A DNA stretch of 51,302 bases from Rhodothermaceae bacterium Tc-Br11_B2g6_7 (GTDB lineage: Bacteria > Bacteroidota > Rhodothermia > Rhodothermales > Salinibacteraceae): NCBI GenBank assembly GCA_001564055.1, contig LKNB01000014.1:1-51302 (forward strand), given 5' to 3'. The position numbers and the translations under genes are program-made. A model generated the notes under the pieces. The model was not told the origin of the DNA and did not search any database. It worked only from the letters and a program-made list of their open reading frames with translations. This document shows positions 34,404 through 42,784 of the stretch, one piece after another. The first letter of the stretch is position 1. Each line of letters opens with the position of its first letter.

Positions 34404-34766
34404 CTATGGTCGCTTTCTAAAGTAGGACGGCAAGAGCATCACTACGGAGCCAATTAGCAACATAAATCCTAAACGCCAGACATATCCGAAAAGCGAAAGA
34501 TCCACGAGCGTTTCAGCTGGGACAAAAAGCCGAAGCATCAGAAGATGGATTAGGGCTACACTTCCGAAAATCACGAGCCCAGATACCCAGCTTTCTGCAA
34601 AGCTGCGGACGGCGATAAACCGAACCGCTACGCCATGCGCCACAATTATGAGCGCTAACACAAGCACAGGCGGAAGACCGTGTGTGAAGGCAGCACTTGC
34701 ATACAACAGGGCACCGGAAAAGAAGAGTGTGGCAATGCCCGCGTATATCCATAACGTATGATTCAT
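34404..34766 (-). CDS. small four-helix membrane protein
   Basis: A 120-residue integral membrane protein with four hydrophobic segments: YAGIATLFFSGALLYASA, VLVLALIIVAHGVAVRF, LVIFGSVALIHLLMLRL and LGFMLLIGSVVMLL, ending in basic residues (YFRKRP). The ATG at 34766 has GGAGG eight bases upstream and overlaps the stop of the preceding small gene (ATGA), so I prefer it to 34778. The family is not recognised. Base composition is visibly more AT-rich than the flanking core genes. It is encoded with the 62-residue protein and may act with it. Confidence 0.65.
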   Translation of the reverse strand: MNHTLWIYAGIATLFFSGALLYASAAFTHGLPPVLVLALIIVAHGVAVRFIAVRSFAESWVSGLVIFGSVALIHLLMLRLFVPAETLVDLSLFGYVWRLGFMLLIGSVVMLLPSYFRKRP

Positions 34767-34951
34767 GGCGCCCTCCATGTTGTTGTGTTGTTAGTTGTTG
34801 TGCCCGCACTCGCCCAAAATTCCTCTTCTATGATCTGACGGGCAAGCCGCGTAGCCCTCTTGACATTCGCGATTGCCTCTGCGTAAATCTGGGCATTCAC
34901 CACGGTGCGGTACACCCACTTCAGTCGATCCTCCGATAGATTTATGGCCAT
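34763..34951 (-). CDS. small protein coupled to the membrane protein
   Basis: A 62-residue protein, mostly helical (EDRLKWVYRTVVNAQIYAEA, then KRATRLARQIIEEEFWA) with a Thr/Asn-rich tail (TTTNNTTTW). Its stop overlaps the start of the membrane protein gene (ATGA). This is the main reason to accept it as a gene. It has no membrane segment, no DNA-binding motif that I can name and no known family. Its composition is balanced, unlike a shadow frame. Confidence 0.5.
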   Translation of the reverse strand: MAINLSEDRLKWVYRTVVNAQIYAEAIANVKRATRLARQIIEEEFWASAGTTTNNTTTWRAP

Positions 34952-35142
34952 TTCGAGATGACTTCAAGATGTCGGAGGCACTTTTTAAAAGATACCTGAA
35001 TTAAGTAAGGTTTGCCAACAGGCGATACCGATTGCGCTCTAAGGGAAATTACCCGCAGTCCATGTCAACCCTCGTCCGGCTCACGTGTACGAGCACGCCG
35101 ACATTTCCCTTCCTGTCTACTTTTGCTCACCTTCTGCCCACT

Positions 35143-36297
35143 ATGCGCTTCCTCCATACGGCCGACTGGCACCTCGGCCGCCTGCTCCACGGGGTCCATC
35201 TGACGGATGATCAGGCCCACCTGCTCGACCAATTTCTGACGCTCGTGCGCGATGTCCGCCCGGATGCAGTTATCGTAGCGGGTGATATCTACGACCGCGC
35301 GGTGCCGCCGAAAGAGGCGGTGGCGCTGCTAAACGATGTGCTTCAGCAGCTGGTGGTTGACCTGGATGTGCCGGTCATCATGAACGCGGGCAACCACGAC
35401 AGCGCGGAGCGACTGCACTTTGGGTCGGCCATCCTCGAAAATCAGGGCCTGCACATCTACGCCCGTCCCGGTCGGGAGGCTGAACCGGTGGTTCTCCATG
35501 ACGCCCACGGCCCTGTTCACGTGTACCCGCTGCCGTACGCCGAGCCGGCGGAGATGCGGCAGGTCGTGCCGGACGCGGAGATCACGACGCACGATGACGT
35601 CGTGCGCGTGCAGACGGCCCGGGCGCGGGCCGGGCATCCGCCGAACACCCGGGCCATCGGCGTTGCGCACATCTTCGCGCAGGGCGGTGATCTATCCGAT
35701 ACCGAGCGGCCGCTCTCCGTGGGGGGCTCTGAGCAGGTGGCAGCTGCGCATTTTGATGGGTTCGACTATGTGGCGCTCGGCCACCTGCACCGGCGGCAGA
35801 AGGTCGGGGCATCGCATATCCGCTACTCGGGCTCGCTGATGAAGTACTCGTTCAACGAGGTCGCGCACGAGAAATCGGTCTATATGGTGGAGATGGATGC
35901 CGCGGGAGACTGCACGGTGGAGACGATCCCGCTCACGCCGCGCCGGGACCTCCGCAAGATCGAGGGCACGTTGGATGAGGTGCTCACCGGGCCGAAGCCT
36001 GGAGAAAGCGCCGACGATTACCTGTGGGTCGATTTGAAAGAAGAAGGGCCGGTGCTCGACGCGATGAACAAGATCCGGAGCGTCTATCCGAACACGCTCC
36101 ACATCCAGCGCCCTCGGGCCGACGTGAGCCGGACCATCCGCGGTCTGGAGGAGGAGGGGGGACGCTTGAAGAGCGACACGGAGATATTCGAGCTCTTCTT
36201 CAAACACGTTACCGGCGCTGATGGGCTAAGCGACGAGCAGCGCACCACCCTCTCGGAGGCGCTCGACGCGATTCGCACAGAGGCCCGCGACGCTTGA
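35143..36297 (+). CDS. sbcD: exonuclease subunit SbcD
   Basis: Mre11-type nuclease of the SbcCD complex, which opens DNA hairpins and trims blocked ends. The ATG at 35143 gives 384 residues beginning MRFLHTADWHLGRLLHG, the family N-terminus; upstream extension to 35032 is not conserved-looking. Metal-binding motifs are DWHLG, VAGDIYDRA, NAGNHD and, further on, VAHIFAQGG and ALGHLHRRQ, covering the phosphoesterase sites. A C-terminal capping domain follows. sbcC starts 50 bases downstream on the same strand, so they form an operon. Confidence 0.96.
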   Translation: MRFLHTADWHLGRLLHGVHLTDDQAHLLDQFLTLVRDVRPDAVIVAGDIYDRAVPPKEAVALLNDVLQQLVVDLDVPVIMNAGNHDSAERLHFGSAILENQGLHIYARPGREAEPVVLHDAHGPVHVYPLPYAEPAEMRQVVPDAEITTHDDVVRVQTARARAGHPPNTRAIGVAHIFAQGGDLSDTERPLSVGGSEQVAAAHFDGFDYVALGHLHRRQKVGASHIRYSGSLMKYSFNEVAHEKSVYMVEMDAAGDCTVETIPLTPRRDLRKIEGTLDEVLTGPKPGESADDYLWVDLKEEGPVLDAMNKIRSVYPNTLHIQRPRADVSRTIRGLEEEGGRLKSDTEIFELFFKHVTGADGLSDEQRTTLSEALDAIRTEARDA

Positions 36298-36347
36298 GCG
36301 CAGGCTAATCTATTTTCGTTTACCCCCGGCAGTCAATCTCTTCCCAT

Positions 36348-39300
36348 ATGAAACCCCTGCACCTTACCATCGATGAGTTCGGTCCGTACACGGAGCGGCA
36401 GGTCATCGACTTCAACACGCTGTCACCCGCAGGTCTCTTTCTCATCCATGGCCGCACAGGCTCTGGCAAGTCGTCCATTATGGACGCTATCTGCTTTGCG
36501 CTCTACGGGGAAACCTCCGGAAAAGAGCGCGACGGCAGGCAGATGCGCTCCCACTATGCTGAAGCCGACGAGCCTACGGAGGTGACGCTGGAGTTTGCGC
36601 TGGGGGAACGCGCGTACCGCATCACGCGCCGCCCGTCCATGGAGATGGCGAAGGTGCGGGGCGACGGGATGACCACCAAACCGCCCGAAGCCACGCTGTG
36701 GGATCGGACGGAAGCGGAGGACGGCGAGGAGGGGGTGCTAATTGCCGATGGCAAGCGCGACGTTGGTGAAGCCATCACGGCACGCGTGGGCTTTACGGCC
36801 GACGAGTTTCGGCAGGTCGTGATGCTGCCACAGGGGAAGTTTCGCTCGTTCCTATCGGCCTCCTCCAGCGATCGTGAGGAGATTCTGAAGAAGCTTTTCG
36901 ACACGTCTCGATTTGAGCGGCTGCAGGAAGAGCTCAAGCGGCGCGCACGGGAAGCCAAAGGGAAGGCAGAGGGCGTGCAGCAGCAGCTTGAGGCTATTCT
37001 GAAGAACCGGGCGGTGGAGTCGCGCGAAGAGCTCCAGGCGTTGTATGCCAATCAGCAAGCGCAGCACGAAGCCCGTGCGGCCGAGGCGGAAACGGCGAAG
37101 CAGACGCTCAAAAACGCCCGCAAGGAGTTAGAGGAAGCGCAGCAGGTAGAAGCGCTCTTTGCTGAATATGAGAAGGCTCAGTCCGCGCTCACGGAGGTGC
37201 AGACGGGGCAGGAGCAGCACGAGCAGCGGAAAGCGCTACTGCAGGCCGCCCAGCGTGCTCAGCGCGTGGCGCCCACGTTCGAGCGGTTAAAAGAGCAGGA
37301 GAAGGAGCACACCGCGGCAAAAGCGAAACGTGATGAAGCGAAGGCCGCCGTGGCGACGGCGGAGGCTCATGCCAAACAAGCAAAGGAGCAATTAACAGCA
37401 GAACAGGAACGGCAAGACGAGCGGGAGAAGCTTCAGGAGGACATCACCACGCTCAAGGGTCTGGTGGAGAAGGTTGCGCAGTTTGCTGAAGCAGGCGCTG
37501 CGGTGGCCGCAGCACAGGAGGTTAAGGAAAAAGCCAAGCAGGCCGAAGAGCAGCAGCGGGCGGCAGTGGAGAAGCTTGCCGCTGAGCGGGAGGCGTTGAG
37601 CGAACGGCTGGAGAAAACCAAGGAAACGGCCGGTACGCTGGAGTTACGTGCGGAGCAACTGAGACAGGCGGAGAAAGCATTAAAGAAGAGCGAGGAGTTG
37701 GCAACCAAGCGTGCTGCTGCGGCAGAGGCGCGCACGAAGGCGCAGGCGGCAGCTGAAGCCCTCACACAGCACGAGCAGGAGGCCGAGGCACTGCAGGAAA
37801 AAGCCGACGCGTTGCTTCAGGCGCGGCTCGACGGGCAGGCGGCGCTCCTGGCCCGGGAGCTCACGGATGGCGAGCCGTGCCCGGTCTGCGGCGCTACCCA
37901 CCACCCGAGCCCCGCCACCTCCGATGCGGAGTTGCCGGACAAGGCCACACTGGACAACGCCCAGGCAGCGGCTCAGGAGGCCCAGTCCGCCATTCCTGAT
38001 CTGCGCGCCAAGGCTGAGAAAGCGCGGACTGTGGTCGCGACGCTTGAGGCCGAAGTCGCCTCTCTGAGCTCTGGCGACCTGTTCGACCCGGATACCGAGC
38101 GCGACAGCCTGCGCGCCGCGCGGGATGAGGCACAGGCGAAGCGTGACGAAGCAAAAGAGGCCAGTGAGCGTCTGCCGAATCTGCAGGAAAAATATGAGTC
38201 CACCAAACAGGACCTGACGAGCAAAGAGGAAGCCCTTGAGAACGCCACGGCGGCTGTGAACGAGGCTACGGGCGCGGTCGAGCGTGCGGAGGAGCGCCGG
38301 AAGACACTGGGCGCGGATGTCCCGGCTGAGTTTGAAACGGCCGAGCAGGTGACGTCAGCCCGTGAGCAGAAAGAGCGTCAGCTGCAGAAGCTGAAGCAGT
38401 CGTTAAAAGACGCGCAGGAGGCCCATCAAGAAGCCACCAACGCGTTGTCCGGTGCCAACTCGTCGATGAGCGCCGCGCAGGAGGCGCTGAACACGGCTGC
38501 GGCCAAACACGAGAAGGCCCAGGGCGCATTCGAGAAGGCGCTGGAAACGGCAGGGTTTGACGATGCGGAGGCCTTTCGGGAAGCCTATCTACCGGGCGAC
38601 GAGATGGAGGCGCTGCAGGAGGCCATCGCCGCACACGAAAAATCCCTCACGGAATCTAAAGGCCGCCTGAAGCGCGCGAAAGACGCGGTGATGGGCAAGG
38701 AGCGCCCGGACCTGGAGCCGTTAACGGCCGCGGTGGAAACGAAGGAGAAAGCACATGAGGACGCGCTCAACGCGCAGGCGGAGGCGAAGACACGGGCCGA
38801 GGCTCTGGCTAAAGATCTGGAGACGGTTGATGCCCTCGCCGCGCAGCAGCGCGAACAAGAGCAGGCCTATCAGCGCATTGGCTTGCTGGCTGAAGCCGCT
38901 CAGGGAAAGAACGAGAAAAACCTGAGCCTGCAGCGGTACGTGCTGGCCAGCCGGCTGGAGGAGGTGCTGGCGATGGCAAACGAACGGTTCGACACCATGA
39001 GCCAGTCCCGCTACACGCTGCACCGCGCCACGGAGGTAGCCGATGCCCGTAGCGGCGCCGGTCTGGACCTGCTGGTGGATGACGCCTACACGGGTGAGCG
39101 GCGGCCCGTCAGTACGCTCTCTGGTGGCGAAGGCTTTCAGGCGGCGCTCGCGCTGGCGCTGGGCCTCAGCGACACCGTCCAGAATGCGCACGGTGGGCGC
39201 CGCCTGGAGACGCTCTTCATTGATGAAGGCTTTGGCAGCCTTGACGCCGAAGCGCTCGACCGCGCGCTTGAGACGCTCCTGAACCTGCGCACGTCGGGTC

Positions 39301-39422
39301 GCATGGTGGGTATCATCTCGCATGTGGCCGACCTGAAGGAGCGCATCGACGCCCGCGTGGAGGTATCGTCAGACGTGCAGGGCAGCACGCTCCGCGTGCG
39401 GTCGACGGCGACGGCATCGTGA
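36348..39422 (+). CDS. sbcC: exonuclease subunit SbcC
   Basis: Rad50-type ATPase partner of SbcD. The 1024-residue protein starts with FGPYTERQVIDF and Walker A HGRTGSGKSS, followed by a Q-loop (VMLPQGKF). Two long coiled coils rich in Glu, Ala, Lys and Gln flank the zinc hook CPVC (Cys511, Cys514). The second ATPase half shows the signature STLSGGEGFQAALALALG and Walker B TLFIDEGFGSLD. The composition is notably acidic, as in salt-adapted proteins. Length is normal for SbcC. It follows sbcD and precedes the DUF4403 gene by 29 bases, which could be cotranscribed. Confidence 0.96.
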   Translation: MKPLHLTIDEFGPYTERQVIDFNTLSPAGLFLIHGRTGSGKSSIMDAICFALYGETSGKERDGRQMRSHYAEADEPTEVTLEFALGERAYRITRRPSMEMAKVRGDGMTTKPPEATLWDRTEAEDGEEGVLIADGKRDVGEAITARVGFTADEFRQVVMLPQGKFRSFLSASSSDREEILKKLFDTSRFERLQEELKRRAREAKGKAEGVQQQLEAILKNRAVESREELQALYANQQAQHEARAAEAETAKQTLKNARKELEEAQQVEALFAEYEKAQSALTEVQTGQEQHEQRKALLQAAQRAQRVAPTFERLKEQEKEHTAAKAKRDEAKAAVATAEAHAKQAKEQLTAEQERQDEREKLQEDITTLKGLVEKVAQFAEAGAAVAAAQEVKEKAKQAEEQQRAAVEKLAAEREALSERLEKTKETAGTLELRAEQLRQAEKALKKSEELATKRAAAAEARTKAQAAAEALTQHEQEAEALQEKADALLQARLDGQAALLARELTDGEPCPVCGATHHPSPATSDAELPDKATLDNAQAAAQEAQSAIPDLRAKAEKARTVVATLEAEVASLSSGDLFDPDTERDSLRAARDEAQAKRDEAKEASERLPNLQEKYESTKQDLTSKEEALENATAAVNEATGAVERAEERRKTLGADVPAEFETAEQVTSAREQKERQLQKLKQSLKDAQEAHQEATNALSGANSSMSAAQEALNTAAAKHEKAQGAFEKALETAGFDDAEAFREAYLPGDEMEALQEAIAAHEKSLTESKGRLKRAKDAVMGKERPDLEPLTAAVETKEKAHEDALNAQAEAKTRAEALAKDLETVDALAAQQREQEQAYQRIGLLAEAAQGKNEKNLSLQRYVLASRLEEVLAMANERFDTMSQSRYTLHRATEVADARSGAGLDLLVDDAYTGERRPVSTLSGGEGFQAALALALGLSDTVQNAHGGRRLETLFIDEGFGSLDAEALDRALETLLNLRTSGRMVGIISHVADLKERIDARVEVSSDVQGSTLRVRSTATAS

Positions 39423-39451
39423 GGTAGTACCGTCCATCCCAATGCTCTGCT

Positions 39452-40906
39452 ATGTCCTCGTCCCGTACCACGCTGCTGGTCGTGTTCGTTGCCCTGACCG
39501 TGGGGTGCGGGGCCTTTGCCCTTTGGTTGTTCGCACTGCCGCCGGCGCTTGAGCAGGCGCGTGATGCGGAGCCGCTGCAGCCGCCCCTCGAGCCGCCGGA
39601 GGAGCGCTGGATCGAGGTGCCGGTCACCTACCCGCTGGCGCCGCTGGCCGATGCGCTGGAGCAGTCCGTACCTGACGTGCTGATGGATCAGGCAGAGCCG
39701 CGTCGCCATCCGGCCGACGCCAACCTGCGGTACCAGCTTACCGCCACCCGGGGGGCGCTGGCGCTCGGCATGGAGGACTCGATGCTCGTGCTTCAGACCG
39801 AGGTGGCCTACCGGGCGGCTGTGCGGTACGATACGCGGTGGGGCCGCCTCGGCACAGCCACCTGCGGGACGGCTGCCGCGCCGGCCGTGGCCGATGTGCA
39901 GGTCCGCACGCCGGTGTCCCTAACCTCCGATTGGAGCCTCGACCCCCAACTCCAGATCGACCACGTACGCCCGGCGCCCGATAGCGAGCGCTGCCGCGTG
40001 AATGTGCTTGGTCTGGAGCGGGATGTGACGGATCTGCTGCTGACGCTTGTCCGGGCATCGGTTGAAGCGGAGCTCCCTGCCGTTGAGGAGGTGCTGCGGG
40101 AGGTGCCGGTGCGCAGTGCAGCCGCTGATGCGTGGGAGGAGCTTACGGAGGCTCGACCGATCGGTCCGGACCTGTCCATCGTGCTGCAACCCCGCGACGT
40201 ACAGTACCGCCCCGGTCCGGCATCAACGGAAACGGCAGAGCACCTGCACGGCACGTTCCTCGTCCGCGCCGCGCCGCAGCTTAGCTGGGGTGTCCAGCCG
40301 ACGAACACCGCCGACACGCTCCCACCGCTACGCCGGGCAGCGGATACGTTCGAGGGCGCGGAGGAGGTAGAGGTGGCCGTCCAAGTTCAGTATGCGGAGC
40401 TGGCCCATAGGCTGCAACAAGAGCTTCAGGGAACGTCGTTCGCCTGGCGCGAGCGAACCGTTGAGGTTGCCGGAGTGCACCTTTCGGGCATCGGGCAGGG
40501 GCGCTTGCTGCTCTCGCTGCAGCTACAGGGAGCGGTCACGGGCGCCGTACACCTGGTCGGCACGCCCGTGTGGGATGCGGAGGCTGAGCGCCTGCGTATT
40601 CCCGATCTGGATGTTCAGGTCGACAGCCCGCAGCGATGGGTCCGCGTAGCAGGCCAGACCGCGCGCCGCTTTCTGCGGCCCACACTCCGCCACCGCGTGC
40701 ACGCAGCGCTGGAGGAGGTCCCGGTTCGCGAGGCACTTGTAGCCACGTACGAGTTGGACCTCCCGCTTGCAGCACAGGCCCGGCTTTCCGGCCACTTCGG
40801 TCCCCCGCGGCCCGTCGCGCTCGTGGCAGCGACCGACGGCATCGAACTGCGGGCGCTGCTGCCGCTTCGGGTGCAGGTAGAGCCGGCATCGCCCAATAGC
40901 CGCTGA
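39452..40906 (+). CDS. DUF4403-family protein
   Basis: A 484-residue protein with an N-terminal hydrophobic segment (LLVVFVALTVGCGAFALWLFAL), probably a membrane anchor. After a proline-rich linker there is a large periplasmic part of alternating beta-strand and helix. It opens with WIEVPVTYPLAPLADALEQSVP, and the C-terminal half repeats a similar layout (VAVQVQYAELAHRLQQEL...). This overall arrangement of repeated lipid-binding-like halves matches DUF4403, for which no function is established to my knowledge. It lies 29 bases after sbcC, but no functional link is evident. A cysteine in the hydrophobic segment (VGCGA) could act as a lipobox. Confidence 0.75.
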   Translation: MSSSRTTLLVVFVALTVGCGAFALWLFALPPALEQARDAEPLQPPLEPPEERWIEVPVTYPLAPLADALEQSVPDVLMDQAEPRRHPADANLRYQLTATRGALALGMEDSMLVLQTEVAYRAAVRYDTRWGRLGTATCGTAAAPAVADVQVRTPVSLTSDWSLDPQLQIDHVRPAPDSERCRVNVLGLERDVTDLLLTLVRASVEAELPAVEEVLREVPVRSAAADAWEELTEARPIGPDLSIVLQPRDVQYRPGPASTETAEHLHGTFLVRAAPQLSWGVQPTNTADTLPPLRRAADTFEGAEEVEVAVQVQYAELAHRLQQELQGTSFAWRERTVEVAGVHLSGIGQGRLLLSLQLQGAVTGAVHLVGTPVWDAEAERLRIPDLDVQVDSPQRWVRVAGQTARRFLRPTLRHRVHAALEEVPVREALVATYELDLPLAAQARLSGHFGPPRPVALVAATDGIELRALLPLRVQVEPASPNSR

Positions 40907-40922
40907 CGGTTGGGGCGCCGCC

Positions 40923-41552
40923 TCACCAGACCGGCCCCAGGCGGGCCTGCACGGCAACCCCGCCGAAGGCGTCCGTTGCGTTTAGGTTGCCGAAGGCTAC
41001 AAGGTCCAGCTCCAACGTGTCGGTGGGACGGGTGTGCAGCCGGATCTCAAGCGGAAGGCCCAGCGCCTCGAAGCGGTCCTCGGTATACCAGTCGATAGAG
41101 TACCGGACCGGCGGGATTATCGTCTTCGAACGGTCGGTACCGCGCTCCTCCGTGCGCAAGAACTGCCCCCGGCGCACGCCCCCAACCAGCCCGATGATCG
41201 CCCATGCGGTGAGGACGGCGCGACCGCCGCCCGCTATGGCGTGGCCCAGCAGCAAACTGGCTTCGTACGTGTCTTCAACAGGGTGCTCCGACGGGACGGC
41301 CTCGCCTCGCATTTCCGTCGTCTTAGAAGCACGTGCGCTGAGGAAGTACCCGTCTGTCACTTGCACGGCCGTGAACCCAAACCACCCGCTGCCAGCCGAC
41401 CCGAGGCCGCCGCCTCCGCCGGCCCAGACGCGCGGGCTCGGGGCATCCGCCGCTGCCTGCGCATGCGCGGTCACGGGCAACACAAGCGACAGCGCAAGCA
41501 GCAACGAGAGGCACGTTGAGAAGCTGGTAGAACGCCTACACAGGTAACGCAT
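40923..41552 (-). CDS. secreted protein, possible small beta-barrel
   Basis: A 209-residue protein with a signal peptide (LSLLLALSLVLPVTAHAQ, cleavage after AHAQ). The mature part starts with a glycine-rich strand (VWAGGGGGLGSAGSGWFGF) and alternates hydrophobic and polar residues (LEIRLHTRPTDTLELDLVAF), ending in ARLGPVW with a terminal aromatic residue. That layout suits a small outer-membrane beta-barrel, but the family is not recognised. It is convergent with the DUF4403 gene, 16 bases away. The 283 bases upstream, up to 41835, contain no gene, only a GGTCGG/CCGACC hairpin without a T run. Confidence 0.65.
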   Translation of the reverse strand: MRYLCRRSTSFSTCLSLLLALSLVLPVTAHAQAAADAPSPRVWAGGGGGLGSAGSGWFGFTAVQVTDGYFLSARASKTTEMRGEAVPSEHPVEDTYEASLLLGHAIAGGGRAVLTAWAIIGLVGGVRRGQFLRTEERGTDRSKTIIPPVRYSIDWYTEDRFEALGLPLEIRLHTRPTDTLELDLVAFGNLNATDAFGGVAVQARLGPVW

Positions 41553-41835
41553 TGTACCGCATGCGATAGTCGGTTGAATTGCTCTACAGTAAGGTACCTA
41601 ATCACGTGAGCAAATGGTAGTGCTCTAAAGTACGCGGTCGCACATCTGCACCGGCTTATCGATCAATGGTCGGTCGCCTCAGAGGCCGACCCCGCGTCGT
41701 GAATTATCTCAACGAACCGGTCAGGAGCGTTGAGCGTCCGCATCTGTCGTGAATCATGGCCGTGGTTCGAAGCTCAGGCTTCCTTCGGCGTGTACTCCTT
41801 TAGCTCATTCATACCCTTGCTCGTTGCGTGCTGCA

Positions 41836-42705
41836 TCAGAACGACTCCGCCAACGTCTCGTCCTTCTCGAACGCCTTCATGCCTGCATCCGAGGCCGCCT
41901 CGTACACCGGTTCGAGCGTTTCGAGAAGATCTGCGTCGGATCGCCAGAACGGAAACTTGCCTAACTGCTTCGGTAAGGCCGCGTGGGTGGAGGGCGTTTC
42001 GACGGATCCGTACATGGTGCTCGGTAGGTCAGGAGCGTCCCAGAATCCGTCGGTCTGCAGCGGTGCGGGGTCGGACGTCGAATCATTGGGAGATGCAGCA
42101 TCAGAATCGGTGGCGGTATCATTGCCGCCAATGCGATCCATGAGCGCGCCCTGTCGCATCCCTCGCAGACGGAAGAGCAAGAACGGATCGCGATCAAACT
42201 CCTCGGCAAGTAGGAGATACACCGCCGCAATGTGCTTGCAGGGATTCGACCAATCCGGGCAGGAGCAGTCTGTTTTCAGGTCGGCCTCCCGCTCAGGGAA
42301 CAGCGTGAGTCCGGCGCGCTCGACGATGGCTTCCACACCAGACGGCATGTCTCCTGCGAGCAGCGCTGCGGCAACGTACGGCTGGCGCCGAAATGCCTCA
42401 ACAATCTCGTCCCACTCGGTCTTGTCGTAGGGTTGCAGTTGGATGGTGATCTCATACGGATCGGAGCGCGACCCCTGCACCTCCGAGGTAACCCGTCCTT
42501 TCTCCACCTCGATGGAAAGCACCTGGCCTTTTCGCGCATATCGTTTCGCCCGTTGTAGACGATTGTTGATGCCAAAGTCTTTCAGCGTTTCCTCCCAGCG
42601 CTCGCCCCACCAGGTCGTTCCAAACGCGCCCCGCTTCGACTTGGCTTTGATCCCGCCCTTCACCGTGCGCGGCCGAGTCTCCTCGTAGTGTCGATACCAG
42701 TTCAT
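41836..42705 (-). CDS. SWIM zinc-finger protein
   Basis: A 289-residue protein with a SWIM zinc finger DCSCPDWSNPCKH (pattern CxCx6CxH) in the middle. SWIM fingers bind DNA or proteins. The N-terminal half has GGIKAKSKRGAFGTTWWGERW, RAKRYARKGQVL and EITIQLQPYDKTEWDEIV, typical of the SWIM proteins encoded next to SNF2-type helicases. The C-terminal end is acidic and low in order. It lies directly downstream of the SNF2 gene on the same strand (79 bases apart), so they are likely partners. A stop at 41836 is followed by an unimportant 20-codon frame. Confidence 0.88.
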   Translation of the reverse strand: MNWYRHYEETRPRTVKGGIKAKSKRGAFGTTWWGERWEETLKDFGINNRLQRAKRYARKGQVLSIEVEKGRVTSEVQGSRSDPYEITIQLQPYDKTEWDEIVEAFRRQPYVAAALLAGDMPSGVEAIVERAGLTLFPEREADLKTDCSCPDWSNPCKHIAAVYLLLAEEFDRDPFLLFRLRGMRQGALMDRIGGNDTATDSDAASPNDSTSDPAPLQTDGFWDAPDLPSTMYGSVETPSTHAALPKQLGKFPFWRSDADLLETLEPVYEAASDAGMKAFEKDETLAESF

Positions 42706-42784
42706 GGGATTCGTCTATCTAATGGTGGATAGCTGAACGGCCCCTGCATGCAGCGCATGAAATGGGCCGCGTTGGAGGCGTGAA

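Noticed and set aside
41665-41695. GGTCGG/CCGACC hairpin downstream of the SWIM gene as terminator
   Set aside because: It has a bulge, lies about 145 bases from the stop, and no T run follows on either strand.
41775-41838. 20-codon frame overlapping the SWIM stop (TGATG)
   Set aside because: Too short, no homology recognised; overlap alone is not enough evidence.
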